Below, piece by piece: positions 1 through 7,826 of a DNA stretch of 64,000 nucleotides (positions are counted from its first letter, which is position 1; each line of letters starts with the position of its first letter). This DNA is from Nitratidesulfovibrio termitidis HI1 (lineage in GTDB: Bacteria > Desulfobacterota > Desulfovibrionia > Desulfovibrionales > Desulfovibrionaceae), in assembly GCF_000504305.1 (NCBI RefSeq), contig NZ_KI632512.1, positions 213,307-277,306 on the forward strand, read 5' to 3'. The notes below the pieces were generated by a model. The model was not told where the DNA came from and made no database searches. It saw only the letters and a program-made list of their open reading frames with translations. A program made the position numbers and the translations under genes.

Positions 1-462
1 CGCCTCGAATTCGTGGAGGTGGGCAGCCTGCCGCTGTACAATCAGGATCTGGACGACGAAGGCACCCCGCCTGCCGCCTGGGGTGATTTTCGCAAGACCC
101 TCAAGGGGATGGACGCCGTATTGTTTCTGACGCCGGAATACAACCGCTCCATGCCGGCCACCATCAAGAACGCGCTGGACGTAGGTTCGCGCCCGTACGG
201 CAGCAGCGTGTGGAACGGCAAGCCCGCTGCCGTCGTCAGCGTGTCGCCGGGCAACATCGGCGGCTTCGGCGCCAACCATCACCTGCGCCAGTCGCTGGTG
301 TTCCTGAACATGCCCCCGTTGCAGCAGCCGGAAGCGTACATCGGCGGCGCGGACAAGCTGTTCGGTCCCGATGGCGCCCTTACCGATGCTTCCATGCGCG
401 AGTTCGGCGCCAAGTTCATGAACGCCTTTGCGGGGTGGGTGGCCACCAACGTCAAGCGCTGA
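1..462 (+). CDS. NADPH-dependent FMN reductase, C-terminal part
   Basis: The open frame enters from the window edge, so the true start lies outside. The visible 153 codons carry the family signature LTPEYNRSMPATIKNALD, the loop that closes over the flavin in NAD(P)H:FMN reductases and quinone/chromate reductases of the flavodoxin-like fold, followed by a VSVSPGNIGGFGA segment typical of the next strand. Such enzymes are soluble FMN-binding homodimers that transfer electrons from NAD(P)H to flavin, quinones or metals; the physiological substrate cannot be told from sequence. A strong hairpin follows 70 bases after the stop. Family assignment is firm, exact function is not. Confidence 0.85.
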   Translation, partial: RLEFVEVGSLPLYNQDLDDEGTPPAAWGDFRKTLKGMDAVLFLTPEYNRSMPATIKNALDVGSRPYGSSVWNGKPAAVVSVSPGNIGGFGANHHLRQSLVFLNMPPLQQPEAYIGGADKLFGPDGALTDASMREFGAKFMNAFAGWVATNVKR

Positions 463-530
463 CGAAGAGTTTTGGCATGGGGTGAACTGCCCTGATGCCG
501 TGCGCCGCGACCGCGTGACCTGACGAAACG

Positions 531-564
531 ACGGCCCGCGCTCCTTTTGAGGGGCGCGGGCCGT
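531..564. terminator. Hairpin after FMN reductase gene
   Basis: Fourteen-base arms ACGGCCCGCGCTCC and GGGGCGCGGGCCGT pair with one weak position around a six-base loop. There is no T-run on the plus strand, so it may be a Rho-assisted terminator or an mRNA 3' end stabiliser. Confidence 0.5.
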
Positions 565-685
565 CATGCGTTTGCGGGTATTCTTCACCCCGCACGGGCA
601 GTACAGGAAGTGGCGATGTGGCTGTGGACTGCGGCGTCCGAAGGCGAGGCAGGGCGGACGGGGTTGCAGCCGCGCCATGCTTCGC

Positions 686-901
686 TCAGGCCCCTTCGGC
701 CACCAGCCTGGCGTACAGGTCTTCGTGTTCCGGGTACTTCAGCCCTGCGCCGGTCACGATGACGCTGGGGCGCAACTGGTCGGAGCGGGCATCGGTGATG
801 GGCACGATCTCCCAGCGTCCGTCCTCGCGGCCGACGACCAGTTCCTGCTGCTGCCGGTGGGCAAGCTTGATGGCGAGGATGACGGTTTCCTTGAAGGTCA
901 T
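686..901 (-). CDS. Small conserved-looking hypothetical protein
   Basis: Encodes about 71 residues beginning MTFKETVILAIKLAHRQQQ. The start is chosen because a GGAG sits six bases before this ATG; an upstream in-frame ATG has no such site. The protein is soluble, has no cysteines, no signal peptide and no motif I recognise. The ribosome site plus spacer GGAGCCACC is the same as that of the 162-residue hypothetical gene at 8977-9465. Probably real; function unknown. Confidence 0.6.
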   Translation of the reverse strand: MTFKETVILAIKLAHRQQQELVVGREDGRWEIVPITDARSDQLRPSVIVTGAGLKYPEHEDLYARLVAEGA

Positions 902-1053
902 GGTGGCTCCGTGGCGTTCCTGGGTGCGTGATGCGCGAAGATGCCCGTGCACCCGGCATCGCGTCAAGTACGGCAGGCGTGGAAACAGGGAGAATCCGGC
1001 GGCACGCTGCCGCGCCTGTGCCTCAGTGCAGGCCGGTTGTCCTGCAGCAAATG

Positions 1054-1078
1054 AAAACGGCCCTCCGAAGAGGGCCGT
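1054..1078 (-). terminator. Rho-independent terminator of the selenoprotein gene
   Basis: Nine-base arms ACGGCCCTC and GAGGGCCGT with a tetraloop; on the minus strand the hairpin is followed by TTTT. It lies 30 bases beyond the TAA stop of the HesB-like gene. Confidence 0.75.
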
Positions 1079-1107
1079 TCGTATGCGTATGACTGGATTC
1101 CGAGAGG

Positions 1108-1428
1108 TTACGAACCGCAGCTGCCAGCGCTGCCGCAGCCGCCGCAGCTGCTGCCGCCGCCAAGCGGCTTGCCGGATTCCACCGAGAACCCCATGTAGCT
1201 GATGTCGATGCGGATGGATTCCGCCATGGTCAGAAGTTCGGCGTTCACGCAGAAGGTGTAGCCGCCTTCTTCGAAGACGTTGTCGGTATCGTTAGGCTCA
1301 TCCAGAGCCAGGGCCAGCCGGGGACCGCTTCAGCCGCCGGGGGCAAGGTAGACCCGGATGGGGTTCTTCTGCTTGTCCGCAAAGTAGGCATCAAGCTCCT
1401 TGCGGGCGTTTTCGGTGATTTCGAACAT
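1108..1428 (-). CDS. HesB/IscA-like selenoprotein (in-frame TGA = Sec33)
   Basis: Read from ATG at 1428 (GGAGG six bases upstream) to TAA at 1108-1110, the frame gives 106 residues with one internal TGA at codon 33. Sequence before it (ITENARKELDAYF, NPIRVYLAPGG) and after it (SGPRLALALDEPND, YTFC) is one continuous HesB/IscA fold, and the TGA falls exactly where IscA-type proteins have their first conserved cysteine. The C-terminus holds Cys95, Cys98 and Cys104 in a glycine-rich tail, the counterpart of the IscA CGC motif. HesB-related selenoproteins are an established family in anaerobes, thought to act in Fe-S cluster assembly or carriage. The selenocysteine reading is inference from alignment position and intact flanks. 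A paralogue without Sec lies immediately upstream. Standard translation would give only a 32-residue stub or call the gene broken. Confidence 0.85.
1285..1332 (-). promoter_or_regulatory. Selenocysteine codon and candidate bacterial SECIS
   Basis: The TGA codon occupies 1330-1332. A bacterial SECIS must be a stem-loop starting a few bases after the UGA; here the following minus-strand sequence is GC-rich with complementary blocks (GGTC with GGCC, or GGCT with AGCC). I could not fold it, so the exact element is not assigned. Confidence 0.45.
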
Positions 1429-1570
1429 GTGTCCTCCACTGTTGGATGTGCGGAGAGCAACAAGTACGTATCCGAGGTGTGTTTGTCAATGAACAGGCCT
1501 TAGGTCCATAGTGATTATCTATGGAACGCTGGGGGCAACGCGAAATCTGGCTCGGCGTTCGCGCGTGAAA

Positions 1571-1597
1571 AAGGGGCTGCATAGCGTGCAACCCCTT
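1571..1597 (-). terminator. Rho-independent terminator after second HesB-like gene
   Basis: Arms AAGGGGCTGCA and TGCAACCCCTT with a five-base loop; the minus-strand hairpin runs straight into TTTTTCA. It ends the transcript of the gene at 1672-1965 and separates it from the selenoprotein gene. Confidence 0.75.
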
Positions 1598-1671
1598 GAA
1601 TTCGTGCGTATGAGAATGGAGCAGGCGTGCCCGGAGCACGGCAGTTGGTGGTGGGCGTCGGCGGGCCAGTC

Positions 1672-1965
1672 TCAGGATGCTTCGGATGTGCGTGCGCTGA
1701 GGGGGCGTTCGCAAATCACTTCGAATCCGGCGTTGCGCGCCTTGATGCGCACGGCGCCTACCTGCTGGGCCAGTCGCTGGCTGATGCAGAAGGTGTAGCC
1801 TTCCACCTGCACCACGTGGTCGCGTTCCGTGGGGGCGTCGGGTCCCAGTACGAGGTGCGGTCCCTTGCTGCCGCGCGGCGAAACGTAGATGCGGATGGGG
1901 CTTTGGGGGTTCTCCGAAAAGTATTCTTCCAGAATGCCCCGCGCGTCGTGTTCGAGGGTGATCAT
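1672..1965 (-). CDS. HesB/IscA-like protein lacking the catalytic Cys/Sec
   Basis: Ninety-seven residues starting MITLEHDARGILEEYF, preceded by AAGGAAAC. It aligns without gaps over its first 33 residues to the neighbouring selenoprotein (NPQSPIRIYVSPRG against NPIRVYLAPGG), but the position of Sec33 is Ser33 and the C-terminal Cys cluster is missing. Cys60 in YTFC is shared by both proteins; one more Cys is at 85. With only these thiols it is unlikely to bind a cluster in the IscA manner, so it may be a partner, scaffold or diverged regulator. The upstream in-frame codons are not used because they lack a ribosome site. Confidence 0.8.
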   Translation of the reverse strand: MITLEHDARGILEEYFSENPQSPIRIYVSPRGSKGPHLVLGPDAPTERDHVVQVEGYTFCISQRLAQQVGAVRIKARNAGFEVICERPLSARTSEAS

Positions 1966-2184
1966 GTCCGTTTCCTTGCGGCCAGTGGCGACGTTAAGGC
2001 ATACCCTACCGCAGAACTGGTGAAAAGGCCAACCGAATGACCGCGCAATGACCGCGCATGGCATGCGGCGCCACAGGAGGGCGTAACAGGGGCATGCCGT
2101 TGCCCCAAAGGGGGCCATGGACGGTTTGCCAAGCCGTCGGAAACCGGTTAGCAATGAAGATAGCTACCAATTCGCACCGGACGG

Positions 2185-2727
2185 GTGAACCCGATGGAAC
2201 AGACCATTCTGCTGACGGACGAGGAAATGCGCCGGGCGCTGGAGCGCTTGGCCTATCAGGTGCTGGAACGCCACGGCGATTGCGCTGGCCTTGTGCTGGT
2301 GGGTATCCAGCGGCGTGGCGCCGACATCGCCGTGCGCCTTGGGCGCATCATTGCCGAACGCCTTGGCTGCGCATTGCCCTCGGGCGCGCTGGACATCAAC
2401 CTGTATCGCGACGACTGGACCACCCTGTCCGCCAAGCCCGCCATCGGGCCGTCGGACATTCCCGTGGATCTGGACGGGCGCGACGTGCTGCTGGTGGACG
2501 ACGTGCTGTTCACCGGGCGCACCATTCGCGCCGCGCTGGAAGCCCTGCTGGACTACGGCAGACCCCGCCGCGTGGAACTGCTGGTGCTGGTGGACCGGGG
2601 GCACCGCGAACTGCCCATCCACGCCGACTACGTGGGCCGCACCGTGAACACGGGCCGCAACGAGCAGGTGGACGTGCTGCTGCGCGAGCGCGACGGACGG
2701 GACCAGGTGTTGCTTTCGTCACACTAG
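2185..2727 (+). CDS. pyrR: PyrR: pyr regulator / uracil phosphoribosyltransferase
   Basis: A phosphoribosyltransferase of 180 residues with the PRPP-binding motif VDDVLFTGRT at 104-113 and the PyrR-typical GIQRRGADIA near residue 40 and DINLYRDD near 70. PyrR binds pyr mRNA leaders in response to UMP in many bacteria and also makes UMP from uracil and PRPP. No other pyr gene is adjacent and I see no PyrR-type leader nearby, so enzyme or trans-regulatory role cannot be separated. GTG at 2185 or ATG at 2194 are both possible starts; neither has a strong ribosome site. The stop codon TAG is the first triplet of a long palindromic repeat. Confidence 0.9.
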   Translation: MNPMEQTILLTDEEMRRALERLAYQVLERHGDCAGLVLVGIQRRGADIAVRLGRIIAERLGCALPSGALDINLYRDDWTTLSAKPAIGPSDIPVDLDGRDVLLVDDVLFTGRTIRAALEALLDYGRPRRVELLVLVDRGHRELPIHADYVGRTVNTGRNEQVDVLLRERDGRDQVLLSSH

Positions 2728-2874
2728 GGGCTGTTTCTAACTTGTCCTTTCGCCCGTTGGCATCGTCAAACTTCACCTGCCATATCGGTCGAATACGATA
2801 AGAGTATGCTCCCTTATGGCAGGCTTGTTTTCCTTGCCAACGAACGAAAATCCTAAGTTAGAAACAGCCCCTAG
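2724..2874. repeat. Stop-codon-anchored palindromic repeat, copy A
   Basis: A 151-base near-perfect palindrome bounded on both sides by CTAG. The outermost 20 bases, CTAGGGGCTGTTTCTAACTT, are exactly repeated in inverted form at the other end, and complementarity continues through a GTTGGC / GCCAAC block and an inner CCTGCCAT / ATGGCAGG block to a centre containing GAATACG and TAAGAG. The left CTAG contains the TAG stop codon of pyrR. Related copies lie at 12757, 15645, 28688 and 53102. The CTAG at both ends could be a 4-base target duplication (IS5-family elements favour YTAR targets), which would make this a MITE; a terminator role is also possible. Confidence 0.85.
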
Positions 2875-2920
2875 GGGCGTCGAGTTTTTACAGTTCCGCG
2901 CCGCCTGCGTGCGGTGCACG

Positions 2921-2955
2921 AAAAACGGGGCGATGCCGGTACGGCATCGCCCCGT
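2921..2955 (-). terminator. Rho-independent terminator of the MprF-like gene
   Basis: Thirteen-base arms ACGGGGCGATGCC and GGCATCGCCCCGT; the minus-strand hairpin is followed by TTTTT. Located 34 bases past the stop of the gene at 2989-4716. Confidence 0.85.
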
Positions 2956-2988
2956 TGTCGCGTCGTGCGCGGGAAATGTACGGGGAGC

Positions 2989-4716
2989 CTAGACGCTCCC
3001 GGGCTTTCCGGTCTGGTGCGTCTGCCCCGGCCTCTTGCGGCGCAGGGCGTTTTCGCGGATGCGCTGTGCCGCGCGGTAGATGCGCCGGAACCGTTCGCGC
3101 CGCGCTGCCGTGAACACGCCGAATCGCCCGTGCAGCGGGAAGGCCAGCCGACGGATCATGAACACCGCCAGCACCACGGCGATGCCGCCAAAGGCGCGCA
3201 GCAGGCGGGCGGCATCATTTTCCGCGGCGAACGTCCACCACAATTCGTTGGTGTAGGGCACGCGGCCGTGCACGAACAGCCCCAGCAGCAGGGCGCAGCC
3301 CACCACCAGCAGCACCGCCACCATCCAGCGTGCGGTAAACCGCTCGCGCAGCAGCGAGGTGCGGCGGAAAAAACGCCGCCGGGTCACGCACAGCGAGGCC
3401 AGCACCAGCGCCAGCAGGATGGCTTCCTGCCAGTCCAGGCCCTTCAGCACGCAACTGCCGATGCCCAGCACCACCAGTGCCGTCACCAGCCGCCAGGCCG
3501 AGGCCAGGCGGCGTTGCAGCCCGCGTGAAAGCAGCAGCAGGCCGACACCAGCAACGCCCCCCAGGAAGTGGGCCGACTCCATGGCCCACAGCGGCACGCT
3601 GGCCATGAGCACTGCGCGGTTGTCCGCCGCCAGGGGGATGGCGCTGGAAAACAGCAGGATCAGCCCTGCGGCAAAGGCCAGATAGGCCATCAATGTGTGC
3701 GAAAGGGCGTCGGTCCAGTGGCCCGCCTCGTCCAGCATCCGTTCCGCCTCGTGGCGGCGCAGGTGCAGTTCGTGGCCGCCCAGAAGCACGGCGGCAAAGA
3801 GCAGCGGCAGCAGGTAGTAGATGAACCGGAAGCAGATCAGCGCGGCAATGACCGTTTGCGGCGAACTGGTGTGCGACAGGCTGAGAATGACCAGTTCGAA
3901 CACGCCCGCACCGCCGGGCACGTGGCTGAGCACCACGGCCACGATGGCCATCAGGTACACGGACAGGAACTGGACAAAGTCCAGCCCGAGGTCGGCGGGC
4001 ATCAGCACGTACAGGCAGGCCGCCGCCACTACCAGGTCCAGCCCGGCCACCATGGTCTGCATGATGGCCAGCCGGAAGGGCGGCAGCGCGAATTCCTTGC
4101 CCATGATCCGGATGGGGTGCTTCGCCACCAGCGTCAGGATGTGGTAGCCGACGGTCAGCCCCAGCAGCACCACGCCCAGCAGGCGCACGTCGCGCATGGG
4201 GATGTCGAGCGATTCGGGCACCGGCAGCGGCTGGATGATGAACACGGCCCCGGCCACGCCCAGCGCGCCCACCCAGAAGGTGATGGCCAGCATGACCACC
4301 AGGCGCACCACGTCCACCACGGAAAATCCCCAAGCCGAATAGAATCGGTAGCGCACCGAACTGCCGCCCAGCAGCGCCCCGAAGTTGTAGCTGGTCACGC
4401 AGCCAACGAACGAGACAAGGGCGGTGCGGGCCATGGACAGCGGCTTGTTGATGGCGCGCAGGGCCAGCGCGTCGTATCCCACCAGCACCATGTAGTTGAA
4501 CACCATCAGCACCATGGAGGCCACGATGCTGGTCATGGGCATCTGGCGCATGCTCTCGCGGATTTCGTCGATGTGGTATTTGCTGACTTCGTTGTACAGC
4601 AGCCACACGGCCCCGCAGAAAACGGCGAACACCGCAACCTTGCCCAGTGAACGCAGGTGCTTCTTCCACGGTGAAGGATGGTTGGGGGCGGCGGATTCGA
4701 CGTCTGTGTGCTTCAT
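2989..4716 (-). CDS. Integral membrane protein, MprF flippase-domain family
   Basis: A 575-residue polytopic membrane protein of the lysylphosphatidylglycerol synthase transmembrane (UPF0104) family. A short cytoplasmic N-terminus is followed by a helix near 25-45 and many more hydrophobic spans. The family hallmark SHVPGGAGVFE is present near residue 265 and SYNFGALLGGSSVRYRF near 110. In MprF this region moves aminoacylated lipids across the membrane; the C-terminal aminoacyl-transferase domain is absent, and instead there are further membrane spans and a basic tail rich in Arg. So the lipid substrate is unknown. It stands alone, convergent with pyrR, and ends at its own terminator. Confidence 0.8.
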   Translation of the reverse strand: MKHTDVESAAPNHPSPWKKHLRSLGKVAVFAVFCGAVWLLYNEVSKYHIDEIRESMRQMPMTSIVASMVLMVFNYMVLVGYDALALRAINKPLSMARTALVSFVGCVTSYNFGALLGGSSVRYRFYSAWGFSVVDVVRLVVMLAITFWVGALGVAGAVFIIQPLPVPESLDIPMRDVRLLGVVLLGLTVGYHILTLVAKHPIRIMGKEFALPPFRLAIMQTMVAGLDLVVAAACLYVLMPADLGLDFVQFLSVYLMAIVAVVLSHVPGGAGVFELVILSLSHTSSPQTVIAALICFRFIYYLLPLLFAAVLLGGHELHLRRHEAERMLDEAGHWTDALSHTLMAYLAFAAGLILLFSSAIPLAADNRAVLMASVPLWAMESAHFLGGVAGVGLLLLSRGLQRRLASAWRLVTALVVLGIGSCVLKGLDWQEAILLALVLASLCVTRRRFFRRTSLLRERFTARWMVAVLLVVGCALLLGLFVHGRVPYTNELWWTFAAENDAARLLRAFGGIAVVLAVFMIRRLAFPLHGRFGVFTAARRERFRRIYRAAQRIRENALRRKRPGQTHQTGKPGSV

Positions 4717-5498
4717 GCGGAGATGGTGCCGTCAGGGATGAAGGTGTTTGCGTGTGCCGCGTTGCCACACCTGTTGGCGCGGCGGAACGCAGCCTACACT
4801 GGAGACCCGGTTACGGCAAGGCGGTGAAGCATGAATTCCCGTGCGGGGCATGTCGTTGTCGCAGGGGGAAGGACGCGGCTTTGCGCGCGGTGCGTGCGGC
4901 TGAACATGCGGGACTGGCTGCGGGGACAGGTTCCGTACGCGGTTTCCGTTTTATCGGCGAGAGGGGTGCGGAACTGGCCGCGTGGCTGCCGCCATGCCGC
5001 AGGGCGGGCGACGCGGTTGGCGGATCGGCAGGGTGTTGCATATGGACCGTGAACCCCATGTTTCAGTTGCGAGGTCTGTTCCGCATGTTTCACGGTTTCG
5101 GGAAACGTGGCGCATCCCGCCTATCCATGGGTGGTGCATGAATATTTTCTCCTGTCGCATGGGTGTGTTGTGCCAAGAAGTCGGTTCAGTAGCATTTCTG
5201 TCACTTGAACACGTTTCAACGGTGCAGTAGAAGGACGTTCCGCAGGGGGACTGTGCCCCGGCTGCATGGCGCCTTGCATGTGCGAGGCGCCCGTTTGGCG
5301 TGTCCGCAGCCGTAGTGCGGACAGACGCGCGCCGCATTCGGCAAGGGGTTGCCCGGGGGCGTCGCGTCGGTACCTTTTCATGCCGCATCGCGCTGCCGCA
5401 GTGTGTCGGGGGCGATGCCGGGCGGGGGGCCTTTGACGGCGCAGGAGGATGGTGTCAGGCGTCACCACCCGATATGTCGTGCGGGCCGAAGGAAGAAC
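4717..5498. other. Long intergenic region without recognisable gene
   Basis: About 780 bases between divergent genes. Small frames exist on both strands but none has a ribosome site plus protein-like composition. AT content rises around 5130-5230 (AATATTTTCTCC, AGTAGCATTTCTGTCACTTG), where promoters for either gene could lie; I cannot assign one with confidence. Confidence 0.4.
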
Positions 5499-6788
5499 AT
5501 GCACACAGTGAGTGTTGGGCAGGAGATGTACCGCTGGATGACGGACCTCTTTCCCATCTGCAGAAGCCTTACCGGTGACGGGGTGCGCGAGACGCTGGGC
5601 TATCTGGGCGGGTTGCTGCCGGGCCTGCGCCTGCACGAGGTGTCCAGCGGCACGCAGTGTTTCGACTGGACCGTGCCGGACGAATGGAACATCCGCGACG
5701 CCTACGTGGCCGACATGCAGGGCAACCGGCTGATCGACTTCAAGGCCAGCAACCTGCACGTGGTGGGCTATTCCGAGCCGGTGGACGCCGTAGTGACCCG
5801 CGAGGAACTGGATTCCCGGCTCTATTCGCTGCCCGATCAGCCGGACGCCATTCCCTACGTCACCTCGTACTACAAGCGCACCTGGGGTTTCTGCATCGCG
5901 CACGACAAGCGCGAGGCGCTTGGCCCCGGCCCGTTCCGGGTGGTGATAGATTCCACCCTGGCCCCCGGCCACATGACCTGCGCCGACCTGTTCCTGCCTG
6001 GCCGTTCGGAAAAGACGGTGGTGCTGTCCACCTACGTCTGCCATCCTTCCATGGCCAACAACGAGCTTTCCGGCCCGGTGCTGCAAACGGCCATGGCCCG
6101 CCACCTGATGCAGCGCGACCGCGAACTGTCGTACCTGCTGGTGTTCGTGCCGGAAACCATCGGCACCATCTGGTATCTCAGCCAGCATCTGGCCGAAATG
6201 CAGCGCAACGTGGTGGCCGGTTTCGTGCTGAGCTGTACGGGCGACGACCGGGAATGGTCGTACCTGCCCTCGCGCCAGGGCAACACGTTGTCCGACCGCG
6301 CACTGCTGCACGTGCTGGGCGCCTACCACCCCGATTTCAAACGCTACACCTTTCTGGACCGGGCCAGCGACGAGCGCCAGTACAACAGCCCCGGCGTGGA
6401 CCTGCCCATCATTCCCTTTGCGCGCAGCCTGTACCGGCACTATCCGGAGTACCACACCTCTCTGGACGATCTTTCCGTGGTGTCGCCCGCAGGGCTGGAC
6501 AATTCGTTCACCACGCTGGCGCGCTGTCTGGACATCATCGAGAACAACCGCACCTGGCGCGCCAACTGTCTGTGCGAGCCGCAACTGGGCAAGCGCGGCC
6601 TGTACCCCACCACGTCGATGAAGAACGGGTACTGCAACAAGGTGAACATCATCATCGACTACCTGGCCTACGCCGACGGCACGCTGGACCTTGTGCAGAT
6701 TGCCGACCGCATCGGCGTGCCCGCCGACGAGTGCATCCCCGTGGTGCGCGAACTGGTGGCGGCGGGCGTGCTGGCCCCGGTGGACTAA
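5499..6788 (+). CDS. DUF4910-type aminopeptidase-like protein with C-terminal winged helix
   Basis: The 429-residue protein starts at an ATG preceded by GAAGGAAG. It matches the aminopeptidase-like DUF2172/DUF4910 family, a relative of M28 zinc peptidases: a conserved N-terminus (MYRWMTDLFPICRSLTGDGV), SSTLAPGHMTCAD-like and STYVCHPSMANNELSGP segments, then PETIGTIWYLSQH and YHTSLDD. The His, Asn-Glu and Asp residues in CHPSMANNELSG and HTSLDD are the likely metal ligands. The last ~80 residues look like the small winged helix often fused to this family. Members usually sit in polysaccharide or O-antigen gene clusters, where their role is unproven; this copy is alone. A terminator follows. 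Confidence 0.8.
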   Translation: MHTVSVGQEMYRWMTDLFPICRSLTGDGVRETLGYLGGLLPGLRLHEVSSGTQCFDWTVPDEWNIRDAYVADMQGNRLIDFKASNLHVVGYSEPVDAVVTREELDSRLYSLPDQPDAIPYVTSYYKRTWGFCIAHDKREALGPGPFRVVIDSTLAPGHMTCADLFLPGRSEKTVVLSTYVCHPSMANNELSGPVLQTAMARHLMQRDRELSYLLVFVPETIGTIWYLSQHLAEMQRNVVAGFVLSCTGDDREWSYLPSRQGNTLSDRALLHVLGAYHPDFKRYTFLDRASDERQYNSPGVDLPIIPFARSLYRHYPEYHTSLDDLSVVSPAGLDNSFTTLARCLDIIENNRTWRANCLCEPQLGKRGLYPTTSMKNGYCNKVNIIIDYLAYADGTLDLVQIADRIGVPADECIPVVRELVAAGVLAPVD

Positions 6789-6952
6789 GGCTGGGGTAGT
6801 GCCGTGAAGGGCGGGCGGGGGTATCGGAAGATGCGTCCCGTGCCTGCAGCATGGGCTGGATCGGTGCGCGGCGGCTGCCGGTAGCCCCGCGCCGGAGTTG
6901 CCCACTCCGCCAGCTTTCGTCCGATGCAAACCCAAATTCCCACGAACAACGA

Positions 6953-6981
6953 GGCCCCCGGCACAACGCCGGGGGCCTTTT
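6953..6981. terminator. Bidirectional terminator between convergent genes
   Basis: GGCCCCCGGC and GCCGGGGGCC arms around ACAAC, followed by TTTT on the plus strand. It closes the aminopeptidase-like gene and lies downstream of the minus-strand DUF336 gene. Confidence 0.85.
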
Positions 6982-7007
6982 GCATGCTGTGATGAGTGTG
7001 CGCGGCG

Positions 7008-7571
7008 CTAGTTCAGCCCGGCCACACCAGCCTTGGCGACCGCCATGTCGTTTTCCACCGAGCTGCCGCTGACGCCCACGGCCCCGATGATGGTGCCGTC
7101 CTTGGCGCGCAGCAGTTCACCCCCGCCGAAGATGACCAGATTGCCGTTGGTCACCTCTATGCCGTACAGCGGCTGGCCCGGCTGGGCCGCGTCCCCCAGT
7201 TCCTTGGTGGACATGTTGAAGAAGCGCGCCGTGCGGGCCTTGCCGATGGAAATGTCGATGCTGCCCAGGAACGCCCCTTCCATGCGGGCGAAGGCCTTCA
7301 GGTTGCCCCCGGCGTCCACCACGGCGATGTTCATCAGCGTGCCCTGTTCCACGGCCCTGGCCTGCGCGGCGGCAATGACCTTCTGCGCCTGGGCCAGGGT
7401 GATGTCGCCGGGCAGAACCAGCTTGGCCGCGTCCGCCGGTGCCGCCTGCGCGGGAGCGGCCACGGCCATGCAGCAGCCCACGGCCAGCAGGGCCGCCAGC
7501 AGCAGCCCGCCGATGCACCGGATGTTCACGCTGTTCCGGAAATTCACGGTGCCCCGAGTGTCGTGTGTCAT
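7008..7571 (-). CDS. Secreted DUF336 (HbpS/GlcG-like) protein
   Basis: About 187 residues from the ATG that follows GGAGG by five bases. Residues 1-43 form a signal peptide (basic start, hydrophobic LLLAALLAVGCCMAVA, AxA-type site). The mature part is a single HbpS/GlcG domain: DITLAQAQKVIAAA, IAVVDAGGNLKAFARM, SIDISIGKARTA, GGGELLR, IGAVGVSG. Known members bind haem or corrinoids or have unknown roles in diol and glycolate loci. No partner genes are adjacent, so ligand and pathway are open. Confidence 0.85.
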   Translation of the reverse strand: MTHDTRGTVNFRNSVNIRCIGGLLLAALLAVGCCMAVAAPAQAAPADAAKLVLPGDITLAQAQKVIAAAQARAVEQGTLMNIAVVDAGGNLKAFARMEGAFLGSIDISIGKARTARFFNMSTKELGDAAQPGQPLYGIEVTNGNLVIFGGGELLRAKDGTIIGAVGVSGSSVENDMAVAKAGVAGLN

Positions 7572-7826
7572 TGCAGCCTCCTTGTCGGTCACGCCAAGCG
7601 TGAGTGCTTGCCGTTATAGGCTTTGGTGCCGCATAGCATATTTTTCGTGACTGTACACGTGCGCGATGGGGCCCGGCGGCCCAAGGACGGGGGGGCGGTG
7701 CTGGTCAGCGCATGGGGGGAGGGCAGGGGCCAGCGGGCGGCGGCAGATGGCGATAGGGGGGAGAGGGAGACGGGACAGCGATGCGGTGAAAGGATGTGGA
7801 GAGCGGCAATGGAAAAGGGGGTGTAA

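Noticed and set aside
1332-1428. HesB-like gene as a pseudogene with a nonsense mutation
   Set aside because: The only stop is TGA, at the exact active-site Cys position, and all flanking sequence is conserved; selenocysteine explains it better.
5121-6935. Long antisense frame over the aminopeptidase-like gene
   Set aside because: High GC makes long frames opposite real genes; this one is His/Gly/Ala-rich with no family match. The same holds for long antisense frames over hrpB, thiC and korA.
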